From: Lineus longissimus
Lineage: Eukaryota > Nemertea > Pilidiophora > Heteronemertea > Lineidae
Direction: 5' to 3'
DNA length: 64,000 nt
Assembly: GCF_910592395.1 (NCBI RefSeq)
Contig: NC_088325.1
Span: 1,118,001-1,182,000 of the forward strand
Under the pieces are notes generated by a model, which saw only the letters and a list, made by a program, of their open reading frames with translations, was not told the origin of the DNA and did no database searches. This document shows, piece after piece, positions 39,501 through 48,100 of this stretch. Both the position numbers and the translations under genes were made by a program. Position 1 is the first letter of the stretch. Every line of letters starts with the position of its first letter.

Positions 39501-42500
39501 GGTGCCGTCATTTTGGCTAGACATCAAAATTCTAAAGCCATTAAAACTCTTTCCAAATGAATTGAATACTCATTTAAAACCCTGGAGGCTGGAGACTCCA
39601 GCCTTTGAAATGAGCATTCATTATGTTTTGAAAAAGTTCTAATTGCTCTAGGATTTTGAGGTCTAGCCAAAATGGCGGTATCTATGGTCAACCCTTATAC
39701 AAGAGGCCCAAGGGCCTGGCGCTCAGGTGAAACTTTTGTCTCATCTAGATATGGTATCGGTATGGTGGCAAGATGATGGCCAAACTACGATTACGTATGG
39801 CGGAACTTGCCCAAAGTCAATCTCATCTGAGGCATTCCGGTGTGATAGTAATATGATCATAAGACTTATTGCACTACATGGAGCTGTAACAATGCTTGAG
39901 GTAGCTACTCTCGAAGCCCAATTAAACCGCGCATTGAATACGAAAATGAAACGCCATGAATTATTGATCAGTCTCCCATTACTCGAAATACCAAGTAACG
40001 CTGCGTGAGACTATTAATGGCAAATGTATTATCGACAGGTGAGTCATGTTCTCAGGTACACCTGTACTGAAAACGAAATGCCCACTCAGCACTTTTGTGC
40101 GGAATGGTCTGGCCTGCACTGAGAGAATTTTGGTTATACTGCACAGTAAGCACAACGCCAATATTTATTTCCATTCACTTGTGGCACATACAAAAATAAT
40201 GTTCATTGGACACAACTGATGTTGGTCTTTAACCATGGTATGGCTTAAATGTACCATTGCCAAACAGAGGCATGAGTTCAAATTTGTCACGACCAAAGTG
40301 GCCCTGCAGTTTGGCCATTGAACCCAGAAAATCTGTCAATAATTAACCGAATTTCTTTTTAAGCGTAATTCTTCTTTTGCAACGTCTCTGGCGAAAAGCC
40401 AGTTGCCAACTAACTGCATTTAGGGATGACGGAACAGGGAAAAGTGATGCAACACATTGAATTGAGTTTAGTGCCAACATGCGTGAACCTTTTGCCCCGA
40501 GCGTCTCTGGATATTTAGCTTATAAAATGTAGGGTTCATTGTCAAGAACGTTTTGACGAAATCTTGCCCGTTTTGAACCCATATTTTGTCGTGAACGCTT
40601 ATTCCAATCTCTACAGGCCTTCAAACCTGCCCCATTTATTCGAGAGAATTCTTTGAAAAAGACCGGCATTATTAATCTGTAAATGTACATGTGCCCTAAA
40701 ACCCTGCATAAAAAATAGAATTAAGAACTCTGCTACTAACTACTGTCCTCGAAACTGCTAAGACTTGAACGCTTCTCCATCTTAGCTTTTAACCGGTGTG
40801 CAAGGGATAGTAGTCCTAGGGCTGATAGTCCGTGTAACAATAGCCCGCATTGCTAAATGTTTTGGTTAGGGTTAGCGGTACAATAGATCATGCTGCTTAA
40901 TTCGCCAAATACAATGCTACCGGACTATGACTCCAGGGGGACTATATCCGCTGTCACACCGGCATTATCAATCTGTAAATTTACATGTACCCTAAAACCC
41001 TGCATACAAAATAGAATTAAGAACTCTGCTACTAACTACTGTCCTCGAAACTGCTAAGACTTGAACGCTTCTCCATCTTAGCTTTTAACCGGGTCATCCA
41101 AAATTTCCATTCCCTCAAGCGTTTTGCTTCAGGTATCAGTGATGTAAATTGGCGATGTTTCACCTTTGCTGTGCCGTAATCCTCGTACCCATCGGGAGAA
41201 AAACAGCTAATAAAAGCCATGATCATCTCATAACGGGGATTACTGCTGCGTCAAACGGTAATCCCCAAGACAATTCGTAAGACAATCAGGCTCGAATAAA
41301 GTAGGTCAAAGTCAGGCAGGAATCCGGCAGACCACAGACTTGGGCCAGGAGTGGGTCAGTGGACTCGCTGCGTTGTCTTTACTTGGGTCAATGATGAAAA
41401 CAGGAATAGAATCGTCGAAACAAAGCGAAATACATGTCGTCTCAATGATCTAATTCTATTAGTATTTGCCCACGTATGCTAAATATTAGTTTACCTGTGA
41501 TGAGTTACATGTAGCCCTGTAGGCGACCGGCCCAGGAGAAACTCCGAAATCAAACTGGGTAGTCCGGGCTCGGCTGTCAAGAAATGGCAACGAGGACCTG
41601 ACTAGGAGATGGAAATCCCCCCCCCCCCCAAAAAAAACCCTCACCGAAGACGGAGGACACCGGCCATACTGGCGTTCAAGCGGGTGCCCACGCAACAACA
41701 TCCAATACTCCATTTAATGGTCAATGCATTTGAAAAACATAAATGGTTTTTACAGTGACGCGTTTGGGAAAGCGGCCATTTTTGGCAATGGATTCTGAAA
41801 CCAGGAACATTTTGCACTGAGGAAGGGAAGACATTTTAGCAATGAAAGCATTTGGGAATACTGCAAATTGTTGTTTATGCGAACAATAGATGTTGTGGCA
41901 AACCAACATAATTTATTCCCGTATGATCAGAAAATAACAACCACAGACGAGCGGCAGCCATGTTATTTAAATTCTAGCTAAAAAGCATTGCCATTGGTTA
42001 ATGTAAGGTCAAAGGTCAGACACCGCGGCGCTGATGTTTTCATCAGTATCCCGCGACACAATCAGAATCAATTTCACTAATTTGCACGCAATGATCTAAT
42101 TGGGCAATTAAATATCATGATACGTACTTATAAGTCATATACATACCAATTAATTCACCTTCGTGTATTGGCTGATGGCTATGATAAATTTGGCAACTTT
42201 TTATGAAATGACCAGTTCAGTTTTCTACACATATTTGATCAGACAACTCATAATCAATCCGAACCTCATGGTCTTATGCTCCCTTTAAACGACGCTGATC
42301 TTTTTAAGATACAAACACCTTGGTAATAAAATGATAATAATATACCATATTTGGTGGTCAAGATCTAAAGGCAGAATCGGTAGAGGGAGAAACCTGCTAA
42401 TTGTATCATGTACAAAAGGCAGTATTTGAGATCTTGGTCCGGCGGGCAAAAGGCCCTCGGCGGGCAAAAGGCCCTCGGCGGGAGGGGGGGGGGGGCGCAG

Positions 42501-44219
42501 AACACCTCTTATCGTCCAAAATCTGCATGAAAACTGGTGAAATGTTTATGGAGAGGTCAGGGGGACACTAACCCCCCCCCGTCCCTCTCGCTCATGGTGT
42601 ATCGATGTACATGTACAATCTCATCCAAGACCCATCACAGAAAAGTAGTCCTCGAAATGTGTGACCTTGAAAATCGGGTCAAGGTCAAGCTGAATAGGTT
42701 AAGCTACATCTATGATATGAATATGATGATGCTAGGACAGATTGAAGTGCAATATCACACATGAATGATTCACCGTTAAAGGGAGTCTATGGGGAAGACC
42801 CAGGTAGGTCAGATTAAGTTACACGAAGTCGCCAATAGGGTTTTCCTATCTGACAATACAACGAAACTATCGACGCTTGTGCAAGGAATACATTTAAAGG
42901 GCCGACGCCATTGGCAAAAAATGAAATTTGTGATTGAATTTGAAATTTGAAATTGAAGACGCACTGGATATTAATTTCATCAATGCCGTAGTCTAGACCG
43001 ATATACAAATACTATTATTCCAAATTTCAGCAAATTCGTACACTACAGTATTATGTGTAACTACTTTTCTTACAGCTAGACCGCTGGTGATCACGTACCC
43101 CTTTTGTGCCGAGTTAAACATGACCCAGTCCCCTATCTGCCCACAAAAGAATAAAACAATGGTCATAAAGGCAGACACCTAAATTAGCGTAGGATACCAT
43201 CATCTATCCGTGTAAAGAGATGTCGGCAGAATAGAATTCCATCGACCCGATAGGCCATTCCAGCACCAGCTGACTCCGATATTGTTAGATTTATCATTAT
43301 CATACCCGACCATTGTATTGGTTTATCCAGACACAATATCAAACTATAGCCGCTGTATCATTCTATAATGCATTGTTAGGATACTGTGACGTCATAGCAT
43401 TGTGTTTGTGACGTAGCCTTGCAGTTAATAATTGGAAAGTTGAAACATCTATCAAATAGCTTAATACACGATCATGTGATATTCTGAGTCAATCATGACT
43501 AAAAAATGCCCCTAATAAATGGGATACGATCATAAAATTGTCTGTGAGCAAACGTCAGCCTATTGTCAAGCTGTCATCTCCCGCTGACAATAGCCGCGAG
43601 TAGCGATGCCGCCATTCCCAATCAGCTGATACTGCCTGCGGATGCGACCTTTTAAATGAACGCATGGCGATAGTCAGGACAAAGGCGCGACGCACCAGAC
43701 GCACAATCATTCTGACTACATTTGGCAAAAATTAAGTATCAAGTTGATAATATGATGCATAAAATTAACATTTTCTGCTTGAAATTGAATGCGCAGTTTC
43801 TTAGGACAACGATTTTAGCGAGTGTCAAGAAAACAAAAAGCTGATGCAAGGACAGTAACTACAGTTTACAGCAAGCAACATTTACATTCAAATTATTAAA
43901 ATTAAAGACTTACAATTACACTCAATGCAAAATAAAGGCTGAGAATTCCTCATAACTCTTCAGAAATATTCAGATCCCTACCTTTTTTGCGACCCTCATT
44001 TACTGTATAAGTTAGGCCCTTGAATATAATATCCACGGGTTTCCTTGGTGATTCTTTCAAAAATCCCTTATCTATAACGCGATTGTCGATTTTCTTCAAC
44101 CCGTATCCAGTAGGGGTACCGAAACTACCACCCCCTGGGGTGCCCGGGGGCCCGAGACCCTCCACCTCAACCTTAGGACTTGAGGGACAGGTAACCTCAA
44201 TCGTCCTTAACTCATCCAT
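15376..44219 (-). CDS. ABCG1/4: ABCG1/ABCG4-type ABC half transporter, 14 exons, 713 aa
   Basis: Exons: 44219-43982, 26797-26680, 26543-26354, 26064-25919, 25438-25315, 24986-24872, 21225-20972, 19440-19360, 18536-18432, 17708-17540, 17238-17138, 16717-16562, 16001-15883, 15601-15376. All junctions are GT-AG and in phase; total 2142 nt including the stop. The order is nucleotide-binding domain then six-helix membrane domain, as in all ABCG proteins, which work as dimers. Seen: Walker [10 protein letters not shown] (102-110), Q-loop Q148, signature LSGGQ (203-207), Walker B VMFFDEPT (223-230), H-loop H260. Motifs such as [19 protein letters not shown] and [20 protein letters not shown] are diagnostic of ABCG1/ABCG4, which export sterols and phospholipids to lipoproteins or act in endosomes. 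All catalytic residues are present, so the gene looks functional. The start ATG (context GCGATGG) is the first in frame after a TAA at 44331; a 5' exon cannot be excluded. Confidence 0.94.
17344..17525. repeat. 30-bp intronic minisatellite, 6 units
   Basis: The units are near GAATCAAAAGTTGAACTTG followed by TTTTTCTAGAC, in an ABCG intron. The array begins only about 15 nt past the donor of exon 10 (17540). Its length of 30 keeps the reading frame, and unspliced translation from exon 10 would give a repeating [10 protein letters not shown] peptide. Confidence 0.92.
17941..18371. mobile_element. Harbinger-type MITE, 431 bp
   Basis: The ends AGCCCGTAGCACACTAGCCG and the complement CGGCTAGTGTGCTACGGGCT form inverted repeats of about 28 bp. 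They are flanked on both sides by TTA (17938-17940 and 18372-18374), the 3-bp target duplication typical of PIF/Harbinger elements. The GC-rich interior has no open frame for a transposase. It sits in the ABCG intron between exons 9 and 10. Confidence 0.8.
19360..21225 (-). CDS. ABCG1/4: ABCG linker exons 7-8
   Basis: Exon 21225-20972 starts with [17 protein letters not shown] (conserved) and continues as a poorly conserved polar linker rich in Gln, Asn and Thr. Exon 19440-19360 is 81 nt, phase 0-0, and encodes a Ser/Pro/Asp-rich 27-residue stretch containing [18 protein letters not shown]. This is the flexible link between ATPase and membrane domains, where ABCG1 and ABCG4 also vary. Because the 81-nt exon is frame-neutral it could be skipped without breaking the protein. 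Confidence 0.85.
19973..20270. mobile_element. piggyBac-type MITE, family 1, copy A
   Basis: The element is flanked by TTAA on both sides (19969-19972 and 20271-20274). Ends are AGGGACAACTT and AAGTTGTCCCT. TTAA duplication is the hallmark of piggyBac elements. There is no transposase frame. Related copies lie at 62638-62915 and 33728-34035, and a lone end near 12451-12468. Confidence 0.82.
21509..21572. repeat. Perfect 26-bp foldback with a dispersed half copy
   Basis: CTGTTGACTGTGCTTTAAGA and onward to 21534 is exactly complementary to 21547-21572 across a 12-nt loop (AGGCATGGCGCC). The right half plus about 30 nt (GTCTCTCTTAAAGCACAG ... AGTATTTGGG) recurs at about 21891-21948. It lies just upstream of ABCG exon 7. 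Confidence 0.8.
22041..22400 (-). pseudogene. Coding-like relic, copy 1 (unknown parent)
   Basis: On the minus strand a frame reads [18 protein letters not shown] and TMFDKKEQ, and after a one-base shift a second frame continues as [20 protein letters not shown] and [15 protein letters not shown]. The codon-like conservation and the shift suggest a decayed exon or retrocopy of a real gene that I do not recognise. About 130 bp of it (SRLPSLEF part) recurs at 24045-24180. It lies in the ABCG intron between exons 6 and 7. Confidence 0.45.
24045..24180 (-). pseudogene. Coding-like relic, copy 2
   Basis: A near copy of the middle of the relic at 22041-22400. It reads [20 protein letters not shown] and then [10 protein letters not shown] before diverging. 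Differences from copy 1 are mostly conservative at the protein level (R/L, T/I, H/Y). It is followed at 24193-24217 by a perfect 10-bp hairpin (AACGTCTGGC / GCCAGACGTT). Confidence 0.45.
24872..26797 (-). CDS. ABCG1/4: ABCG nucleotide-binding domain exons 2-6
   Basis: Five exons (26797-26680, 26543-26354, 26064-25919, 25438-25315, 24986-24872) encode residues 80-310: Walker A, Q-loop, signature, Walker B, H-loop, and the following [13 protein letters not shown] and [10 protein letters not shown] segment that is typical of the subfamily. Every ATP-binding motif is intact. A decayed copy of the signature exon lies upstream at 26110-26270, and a tRNA-like element lies 13 nt past the donor of exon 4. 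Confidence 0.95.
25843..25905 (-). other. tRNA-like sequence (tRNA pseudogene or SINE head)
   Basis: On the minus strand it has an A-box-like TAGCCGCACAGTCGGTGGAG, then GTTGGCCTTAAGGCAGAGG, and a B box GGTTCAATTCC inside a good T arm (CCGGG / CCCGG). No matching acceptor stem is visible on the 5' side, so a working tRNA is unlikely. The spacing and both internal promoter boxes fit a tRNA-derived SINE. It starts 13 nt beyond the donor of ABCG exon 4. Confidence 0.55.
26110..26270 (-). pseudogene. Decayed duplicate of the ABCG signature-motif exon
   Basis: Positions 26112-26150 and 26205-26270 match consecutive parts of exon 4 and its acceptor (GTTGGCCGTCCA; GTGCCTTT-CACTCGGTCA; AACATGTCTA-GGAT; TCAGTCACCTGAA). 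About 50 nt are inserted between the two parts and one base is added, so the frame is lost. The copy retains an acceptor-like CTTCAG but no Walker B portion. Confidence 0.8.
28937..29150. mobile_element. piggyBac-type MITE, family 2
   Basis: The left end is TTAA followed by AGGGACAATATAGGCAGCAG; the right end is the complement-like CCTGCCTATAGTCCCCCTTT. The interior carries AAGTTACACGAAATCGCCAA, GGGGTCTCTCAC and CTTGTACGAGGAATACATTT. Partial copies occur near 21811-21875, 22470-22580 and 22940-23060 (both inverted), 27604-27700 and 42776-42900. Confidence 0.7.
33728..34035. mobile_element. piggyBac-type MITE, family 1, copy C (right end damaged)
   Basis: TTAA at 33724-33727 is followed by AGGGACAAATTTGG and by the shared interior words GATAATACCCCTGC, TCGCCACAATGCGCCGCC and AACAACACATCTC. 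The right AAGTTGTCCCT end seen in the other copies is missing, so the element is truncated or diverged at about 34035. Confidence 0.7.
34493..34862 (+). mobile_element. 370-bp MITE, copy A
   Basis: The ends are TAGCATTCCGCGAAG and the complement CTTCGCGGAATGCTA. The copy at 56375-56747 has nearly the same sequence in the opposite orientation. The interior includes CACGTGAC, AACAATTATGTAGTATTTCC and GAGGGCAGCAGCTGC, with no transposase frame. It lies in the first ABCG intron. Confidence 0.85.
37181..38497. repeat. 136-bp tandem repeat, three units, the third interrupted
   Basis: Unit starts (TCAAAGTACATAC) are at 37181, 37317 and 37453. Each unit contains AAATGTATTGTGAAATTCAT, GGTGGCGAAAGTATGAG and CTACGCTAGCAGAGACC. 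The third unit is split after TCAAAGTA by a 904-bp foldback element and resumes with TACATACTAAT at 38365. Confidence 0.93.
37461..38364. mobile_element. Tc1/mariner-type foldback element, 904 bp
   Basis: It begins CACCCTTGTCGGAAAGTTTA and ends with the complement TAAACTTTCCGACAAGGGTG. The inverted arms are near identical for about 180 bp, and weaker complementarity continues inward (AAGACTTTCTGTGAA against TTCACAGAAAGTCTT). TA flanks both sides (37459-37460, 38365-38366). The interior is AT-rich (many AAAATTTTGATATTT words) without a transposase frame, so it is non-autonomous. The intact neighbouring units of the host repeat give the empty site. Confidence 0.9.
39488..39695. mobile_element. 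Foldback MITE, about 208 bp, TA-flanked
   Basis: The arms start AGGGTTGACCATAG and end CTATGGTCAACCCT. The complementary part continues through ATTTTGGCTAGAC / GTCTAGCCAAAAT and AATTCTAAAGC / GCTCTAGGATT, about 60 bp in all. TA lies on both sides. A related half, ending CTATGGTCAACCCTTTAA, sits at about 17825-17935, beside the Harbinger-type element. Confidence 0.75.
40664..41090. repeat. 132-bp direct duplication
   Basis: Positions 40664-40795 and 40959-41090 are about 96 percent identical (GGCATTAT-AATCTGTAAAT through CATCTTAGCTTTTAACCGG), separated by about 163 bp of unrelated sequence. The second copy is followed by a short minus-strand open frame (41226-41032) whose last residues lie in the duplicated part. 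I cannot assign it. Confidence 0.85.
43982..44219 (-). CDS. ABCG1/4: ABCG first coding exon (N-terminal region)
   Basis: This exon encodes residues 1-79. It holds a Pro/Gly-rich variable N-terminus ([13 protein letters not shown]) and then [19 protein letters not shown], the strand that opens every ABCG nucleotide-binding domain. It ends in phase 1 with AAAAAAG/GTAGGG and joins the exon at 26797 to give [14 protein letters not shown], matching the ABCG1 order without a gap. The intron between them is 17.2 kb. The open frame extends upstream of the ATG to 44330 without another methionine. Confidence 0.88.
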
Positions 44220-44897
44220 CGCGGAAGCGTTAAGAACTTCTTCAATGTTCCTTCGAGTAATTTTCACATTTACGAAATTCCGCTCAGAAATTGTCCCAGC
44301 TAAAATATTTCCATCACAAATTGTGCCTGCTTAATTTTTCAGAGTGAATGCTCCATCAGCTGTTTTCCTATTGGAACAGTCGCATGAAACTATCTTTGTT
44401 GTGGTGGTAAGGTCCATTTAGTTAAAGGGACGCCAGGCATGCTATTGTGACGACATCGAATACATCAATAGCACAGTTGCGCGCTCTCGTAAATGTGAGG
44501 TAAACTAATAGAGCGTTGTGTGGATAACGCCTTTAAGGAAAAGTTGCGATGGGAAGGTGTAAGCGGGCGTTATGTCCTACTGCTGATCAAGTGTCCCAAG
44601 AACAATAATCTGTCCTACACTTTAGCACTGACATTTTTTCCACAGCATGCACGCCCTTTAAATCATCGGCGAATGGACATGTATAACGATGGCGAGGGTT
44701 TGTGCTTCATGCGACGCCAACGTTAAAGGGACAACTTGGACGTGGAAGTTTGGCGTTGCGGTCGCAGCCTCCATTGATTCGTACTCGCCTTGGGATGAAA
44801 TTACGTGTACATGTACTTGTTACTCTCTAAATTACATTAATGGTCGGTTATTGTTAGATCAAGAGCTTGAATGATTTCCGAGTCCAGAGATTTTTCC
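44220..44897. promoter_or_regulatory. Short spacer between the astacin mosaic gene and the ABCG gene
   Basis: The two minus-strand genes are separated by only 678 bp from the stop codon of the upstream gene to the ABCG ATG. This spacer must hold the 3' UTR of one and, unless a distant 5' exon exists, the promoter and 5' UTR of the other. I see no clear TATA box or poly(A) signal. It contains two fragments with TTAAAGGGAC transposon ends (about 44424 and 44704). Confidence 0.5.
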
Positions 44898-45172
44898 CTA
44901 AGGACAGACGGGGATGTTGCAGTACTCCCATCGCTTCGCCTTAGTGGTGAAGCACCACGGCCTGTCCCGACTCTGTAGCGGATTCCGGCAGTAATTCTTC
45001 GCCGCTGCGACGCACCGCTCGGGGAAGTGCGACCCCTTCTTGAACCTGTGTCTGTGGCGCTGCGAGGTCCAGTGCATGCACGTCTTCCCCCTCTCCGTGA
45101 CGCTGACGTGGCCGAGGTAGTTGTAACCCTTCTCTGCTCTTGGTCGGCAGCCGAATGGCCTTTCTGTAGATT
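44898..45172 (-). CDS. Exon 25: C-terminal kringle domain 2
   Basis: A complete kringle in one exon, unlike the first: FGCRPRAEKGYNYLGHVSVT, KTCMHWTSQRHRHRF, FPERCVAAAKNYCRNP, RDRPWCFTTKAKRWEYCNIP, then VCP and stop TAG at 44898-44900. All six cysteines are present. It is strongly basic (RHRHRFKKG), which could favour binding to acidic glycans. The absence of the internal intron suggests it was not made by copying kringle 1 in this gene. Confidence 0.93.
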
Positions 45173-48100
45173 CTAAGAAATAGGAAATATGCGAAAAACA
45201 CATTTGGTGGAAGCAGCTATGCGCAGTACCCACTGGCAGTATGATTGTCCAGTGCCCGCACGCAGTGGGTTTGCGCAGTGACGGGGTTTGCAGGCTTGCG
45301 AGCCAGAAACGGCAAAGTCTAGTCCCCTATGCATGGGCAGGTTTGTCAGGGTCAAAGCCAGGGTGTATCGGGAATAAAGAGCCTTATCTCTTCGATTAAG
45401 ACTCTTCGCCAATATAAATTAACGCCAGAATTAGAGACAAAACTTGATTTGAACAAACAGGCCCTGACCTTTTTACATATCCACTAGGCCTGGACAGTCA
45501 CCTTCCATTTAGTCAGTAAGGTAGTGAACTAGCTGGAGGCCTACCATACAAACATTCAAACTTACTTTTGCATCTAGGTGGCGCACCGCTCCAAAAATTC
45601 CCTCTCAAACATGTCCGAACGATTTCCCCCTGGTGAGTGAACATGAAACCATTCAAGCATTTCGTTTCCGCTGTATCGCCGACGAAGAACTTTTGATCAG
45701 TTGGTCCTAGTATTGTTGTGTTGACGTAGGTCGGTGGAGGGTAGCAGGTTCGACCACTCCCGAAGCCGCTGCCGGACCCGCTCAGAATGGGCTCCCCGTC
45801 ACCGTCTAACTGATAACCCCCGTCAGTTATGGGCACCGATTCAAACTCGGAGACATCGTTACTTGTGGAGGCTTCACAATAAGCGAATTCATGATAATAA
45901 ATTAGGACTTTAAAAAAAGAGATTCATCACGATTAGACCTGAGAATTTATTTGACTTGCGTCACATGGAGAATACCCTTCACGATATGCGTGTTGCTGTC
46001 ATATTGACCTCGGAAGTTCATATGATGTCGTAGTGTCAATGTTACAAGATTGGAGACTTACCTAAATCTGTCGTACAAATATAGTTCTTCTCCTTGCCGC
46101 AGTTAATGTCGTCCCAGGCCCATTTCATTTGGTACGCGTTGGATAGGACCACGCAGTCACCCGATAGCGAGCCAGAGGCCATCGGCTGCCTGTAGGCGCC
46201 CCAAACCGTTCCCCAAGCGCTGTAGCCTAAGAGAGTGCCGTCCAACCACGTGAAGTGACCCTCATCGTAGATGTCAGTCAGTCCGATCCAGACCATTTCT
46301 CCGTGTTCAGCACTGCAAGAACAAGTGAACACAAGCGTGGGAAGACAGCGCAGTCACCGGATGGCAAGTCGAGGTCATTGGTTGGAATTGCTTCTGGCCG
46401 CAAAAGACCGAGCCAAAGCCTCGAGCCTTACTTGGTGCCGTCCACCTGGGTGAAACGACCATCATCGCAGTTGTTAGTCAGCACAATTCAGAGAAGTTCT
46501 CAATGTTCAGGGCCAGGGCTGCAAGAAACGCACCCTCGAAGTTGTTTCTTACTTGCAAGAAAATCACCTACAGATATTTAGACCGCAAGTACTTACGCTA
46601 TGTTCCTTGCTGTTTCATCCTCGCCAACGCTGTGGATTGTCACCAGACTTCCGTACTTCGCACAGTCAGCAGCTGCATCGTTGAAGGTTGCCTTCGTCTC
46701 GCCGTATTTGTAACACTTCGTACCGCGCGGTTCATAGCCGTGAGGACAAACTAGGTGCGAAAAAGAGTATGTTATTCTAAAACATGTTCTACTAAAGTAA
46801 CTGTCTTTCTTAAAACAAATTTCAAAGTATCAAGAATACATTTTCTTTTTCACGCAGTGATTACACCTTTCTATGCAATCTCCCAAAGAGAGGACGGCGC
46901 TCTATGCTCCGGGACCAAAAGTATGCTAGTCGATCGCTTAGCAAAAGTTACCAATTGCGAGGCGCGGATACTGGTTGCTATGGACCTACCCTTCCTGCCC
47001 GACCGGCAGACCCATCCCTTCCTGTCGTCACACTCTCCACTGATGGCCTTCGCACCACTCGCGAATACAGTCGCACATAAGTTAGATCCAGCCGGGGGAA
47101 CTGAAAGATCAATAAGATTTGAGTGAATGGGTGATATGAATAAAGACTAGCAAATGCTTTTATCTAAAACTCCATGTACATTTACACTAGACCTTCCTGT
47201 AGAAAATTGAAGTAAAAGCATTTGCTGGTCTTTATTCATATCACCCAATGTTTTTGATAGGGTTTATGGCGGACTGCCTTCGCCTAAAGATGCTAAAGGC
47301 TTTACTAATGAATAATGACCTTGCAATGAAATCTTTCGCTTTCTCGACCTCCTCAACTAGTCTAAGATAGGCCCCTTTGTATCGACCCCGTACGAGAACC
47401 GAACTACCGGAGCCAATTCACTGACGTCTGTTTAGACTTCTAGTTTACATGTAGATCAATGAGCAATGCCGACTGCGCTCCACAATGGCTGCTGTTTTGA
47501 AGTCGTTATTTTTCATCCGATTTTCAAATTCAAATGGTTTTCAATAAACAAAAACAACTTGCTGGTGACCTGTGGTTTAGTTGCTAAAGCATTGCAGCAG
47601 AATGTTGTCGTGTACCTTTTCCTTGTCTGGCGGGCAGGAATAACATCGTTTACCATGAAACGTGTTGCATGGGGGTCGGTTGGGCCTGAGCCGGCAAAGG
47701 CATATACACGCAATGATAAAAGCCTTACCATTCAGCCAGTACTCATTTCCAGGCGGCGGACGAATTATCGCCGGTGCAGCATTATGATCAAAATCAACCA
47801 TGAAAGCCCCATGGTGGTCGGCGCAGTATCCAGATGCCTGGAGCCAGGTTAGGGCACCGTCGAATGTCTTGTAACAGTATGGCGAGGCGAAGATCCAACC
47901 TGGTTCACAGGGGTTAGCAACTGAAAATGATGGATTTGATGATGTAAGTGACGGTTTTTGCTCGGAGATCATAATCTGGTTCTGGTTCCGATTGGGTCAC
48001 AGTTATAAAACTCTTCTTTCCCCACTTGTACCTATTCCCCCTTCTGGATCCGCGAGATTTTGCCACTTCTACTAGTCTTATCTGGGGCAACAACATTTCC

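Larger units (their letters stand above)
26798..43981. other. 17-kb first intron of the ABCG gene
   Basis: I see no exon with family resemblance in it. It holds piggyBac-type MITEs (28937-29150, 33728-34035), a 370-bp MITE (34493-34862), a 136-bp tandem repeat with a mariner-type insertion (37181-38497), a foldback (39488-39695), a 132-bp direct duplication (40664-41090), short poly-C and poly-G runs (about 41619-41628 and 42485-42495) with a 20-bp CGGCGGGCAAAAGGCCCT repeat at about 42440-42482, and a further TTAA-end repeat near 42776-42900. Open frames at 27101-27400 (minus) and 32348-32548 (plus) were considered and not accepted. Confidence 0.6.

Noticed and set aside
41032-41226. Minus-strand open frame reading [16 protein letters not shown]
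   Set aside because: Half of it lies in a non-coding direct duplication, and no splice sites or family match are visible.
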